Assembly: GCA_029582155.1 (NCBI GenBank)
Contig: CM055909.1
Coordinates: forward strand, 17,238,534 to 17,302,533
DNA length: 64,000 nt
Direction: 5' to 3'
DNA from: Panopea generosa
Lineage: Eukaryota > Mollusca > Bivalvia > Adapedonta > Hiatellidae
The notes below the pieces were generated by a model. It made no database searches. It saw only the letters and a list, made by a program, of their open reading frames with translations, and was not told where the DNA came from. Of this stretch, positions 61,451 through 64,000 are shown in pieces (the first letter of the stretch is position 1; each line of letters opens with the position of its first letter). A program made the translations under genes and the position numbers.

Positions 61451-62584
61451 ACTTGACTTCATTTTGTGTCAATTTTACTTTAATAGCATACACATCAATC
61501 GATAATCACACTGTGACTATAAACGCAATTCAGTACTTCAGTAAAATTGTAGATTGTATTAAAATATATCGATTTTTAAAGATGTACATGATCGCTTTTT
61601 TATTCAAAATTTGCTGAATTGTAGAGACGAAGGTGTTATTCAGACATTCCAAGAAGGTCATTTTTTCTGTAGTATATGTACACTATCTATGAGCGCTCGC
61701 TTTGAGCTCACTTTTTTCTGTAGTCAAATTACTTGTCTATGTTTATTGACCATGCTTGTCAAAAGGAACTACAGTAGTTTCAATGGAGATATTTGTGATA
61801 AATAAGTTTGCAGCTTCGCAACAATGTTGAATAGTGACTTTTGAAGTATATTCACTCTCTCCTAAAATGAACCAAATTAAGTAAAAATAAATCTCCCTGA
61901 CAGTCTGCATGTAAGTAGTAGTAATTTTCTACAAAATGAATACAGAACAGCTGTGCTATTACGGTATACAAGTATATTTTCATTAAAAACTTTATCTGAG
62001 GTGTCACAAAGTCTTGTCAGAAGTATTATTATGACACCCACAGCTGGTCATATTGCTTTTTCATAAAAAATGATTCAACGATATAGACAGTACATGTATA
62101 AAAGCAAAATCAGATAAAAGTATGCATTTAACTGTACATTTATATATTCATTTTAAGCATATTTATGGAAGAAAACATGTACTTTAACGCAAGTGACACT
62201 ACGATACAAAAAAAACCCCCGTAAATACAATGCATGTACTGCTAAATCAACAACAGTTGTGTTTTGTACTTTGTTATAGATGAATGTAACGTTACCTGGC
62301 AGGACGTTGCTCTATTATCAGCAAAAAAACCCCATATATTGCAAGTGTGGTTATTTTAATTCATATCGGGGAGTCGTAATATAATGACAGTGGAGTCATT
62401 ATACTATATTAAATATTGACCGGCGCGTCATTTTCTCTATAAAATAACGACCGGGGGTCATTTTTCTATGGAGTCAAAATGCTGCATAAGGAACATTTTA
62501 CTTCATGTGGGGGATTCATAAATATTATGACCGGGGAGTCAATATACTATATAAAATATTGACCGAGGAGTGATTTTTCTATAA

Positions 62585-62621
62585 AACAACGACCGTGTGT
62601 GTGTGTGTGTGTGGGCGGGGG

Positions 62622-62656
<35 letters not shown>

Positions 62657-62660
62657 CAAA
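62585..62660 (+). repeat. GT run and about 37-base G run
   Basis: (GT)n followed by GGGCGGGGGC and an uninterrupted G run, part of the right end of the Ginger-like element. Length is uncertain in any assembly. Confidence 0.85.
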
Positions 62661-62689
62661 ATACTTCCTTACACGGCACTCAATGGCAT

Positions 62690-63600
62690 ACTAAAATGAC
62701 GATCAATACTCAAACATCAAACAAACATACGTTATGTAAATATGAGTGATACATCGGTTAGATAAATATGCCAAAATACTCGTACCTAAAAAAAGATTTA
62801 GGTAAAAGCCTTTATGCCATGTTGAATGCAATTACTGTATGTCCTGTTATTACAGATGTTTTTTTAAAGATGTAACCCATTCGCAATACAAGCTGAAAGC
62901 CGGTGTAAAGTGTATGACTTCCAAAATACAATCTCAAAAAAAAAATGTGAAAAGAAAAAGAAACATGTTTAATACAGAAACGCAATTAAAAATATCTTTA
63001 AAAAATCGATTTGTGTGAATGTCCCGACACGACGTCGAAAACATGTACACTGGATAAAACACATTGAAAACTTAACACAGGCTTTGGAAAGAACTTTCAT
63101 GGAAATGACAAAAAATCACACAAATGCAGGAGGTGCATGTATCAAATTATTCTGTAACAGCTGAAGTAAACAATCAATAACATCAGACTGTAATTACCTG
63201 TACGATATGAATATATACATTCGAGCTCAATATGCTACGTTTGTACTTTTCGTATAGAACGACCTCGATCGATTAAAATAAATTAAAAAGGGAAATATAG
63301 GAATATGCTTAGTTCAAGATTACTCAACAAGATCGCTTTTTGCAATTTTTAGGCTTAAATGTTTGATTCAAAAGCTATTTCAACTCATTCATCTGTAGGG
63401 AACGGTAACTATAACAGAATAGATAGTTGATTTTAATGTTGATAATTGTAATGGTGTGTTTAAATATAAAGTAATAGAACTGAAAAAAAAACCCAACAAC
63501 ATGTCTCTTTTAAATATTACCATATTTATCTGAGGGATAAGTATTAATCCTAAAATATGTTGTATATCCAAAATCCAAACTGTGAATTATTCAGAAAATA
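62690..63600. other. No gene seen
   Basis: AT-rich DNA without recognisable coding or repeat structure. Confidence 0.35.
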
Positions 63601-63734
63601 TTTGTCATATTCCATCCCTGAAGCCCGTGTGGTTCCGGCTAAGGATAGAATCACTGCCGATCTCTGCAGAGGGGTAGGAATCCTCCGAATGGGTGTCATG
63701 TTCATTTTATCATTTTTTTGTCATGTTCACTATT

Positions 63735-64000
63735 GAACTATTGGGAAGAATAGGACCACTGTGGCTCCTGCATGTCGTAAGAAGCGACAATTTGAGTAAT
63801 GCGATAGAATTTGCTGAAACTCTGCATTTCTGGTATCAAGGTTCTAGGTTCATTCTGCATATTCATTTGTTGGTGTATTTTTTTTTAAATCTGTATGTTA
63901 ATGTGTTGTTTTTGTACATGTAGAGTGAACCTGGAATCTTCCTTCCTGTTGGCGTTGAATAACCTATAATGTGTTGGTGCGCCATAAAACCGTATTATTT
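63735..64000 (+). repeat. SINE family D, fuller copy, reaching the window end
   Basis: Head-side sequence GACCACTGTGGCTCCTGCAT, then the family D body TCAAGGTTCTAGGTTCATTC and GAATAACCTATAATGTGTTG shared with 11665-11832. The gap before it (63605-63735) may hold its tRNA-like head. Confidence 0.7.

Larger units (their letters stand above)
54478..62684. mobile_element. About 8.2-kb Ginger-like DNA transposon, broken
   Basis: The inverted ends are TAAGGAAGTATTTTGACCCC at the left and the reverse at the right (to about 62684). Many inner GACCCCC/GACTCCC motifs lie at 54500-54620 and 62370-62680. Inside are a TATA promoter and the start of an integrase-like protein (55538-55707), then a zinc-binding/integrase piece (59477-59670). 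Later insertions (a TTAA MITE, SINEs, clam repeats) break it. Terminal TGT and a GIN/KRBA2-style integrase point to Ginger; this is inference. No clear target duplication was found. Confidence 0.5.

Overview
This looks like nuclear DNA of a bivalve mollusc, probably a heterodont clam. That is inference from several signs: spliced animal genes with GT-AG introns, AT-rich intergenic DNA, very many tRNA-derived SINEs and small inverted-repeat elements of the kind common in bivalves, a short-LTR Ty3/gypsy fragment, and an extreme load of minisatellites. No species can be named from sequence alone.

Three protein genes can be supported by exon-by-exon reading. (1) Positions 353-14465, plus strand: the last ten exons of DDX23 (U5-100K/PRP28), a spliceosomal DEAD-box helicase. 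Its first exons lie left of the window. (2) Positions 21038-27794, minus strand: a complete five-exon CMPK2-like mitochondrial nucleoside monophosphate kinase, convergent with DDX23. (3) Positions 38971-43459, plus strand: a four-exon gene for a 145-residue secreted protein. It is a signal peptide plus one DUF4430 domain, the C-terminal domain of transcobalamin and intrinsic factor, without the cobalamin-binding helical barrel. A decayed exon at 45027 and a piece of intron at 53137 suggest that this gene once had neighbours of the same family.

Layout. 0.3-14.5 kb: DDX23, with introns full of SINEs, a 91-bp array of tRNA-like units and a 156-bp array. 16.0-19.95 kb: a 5'-truncated, mutated LINE with poly(A) tail. 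20-27.8 kb: CMPK2, with foldback elements, a hAT-like element and SINEs in its introns. 28.3-31.95 kb: a composite region in which a Ty3/gypsy gag-pol fragment sits among G/C-run motifs and ends in an inverted 175-bp LTR. 33.3-53.1 kb: a satellite block in which eight unrelated tandem arrays (units of 28, 38, 33, 37, 43, 4, 33 and 49 bp) fill about half the DNA around the DUF4430 gene. 54.5-62.7 kb: a broken, roughly 8-kb Ginger-like DNA transposon (inferred) with inverted ends and nested insertions. 62.7-64 kb: a SINE and unassigned DNA.

The most interesting observation is that all three genes carry a tandem repeat whose unit straddles a splice junction, so that real splice sites sit beside rows of near-identical decoys. 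In DDX23 six acceptors lie 76 bp apart, each with 55 nt of exon. In CMPK2 five donors lie 52 bp apart, each with 20 nt of exon. In the DUF4430 gene about 30 acceptor-like sites lie 43 bp apart, each with 8 nt of exon. In each case, using a decoy would bring in a stop codon quickly. Exon joins were read by eye from reading frames, GT-AG sites and family resemblance; repeat edges are good to about 10-20 bases.
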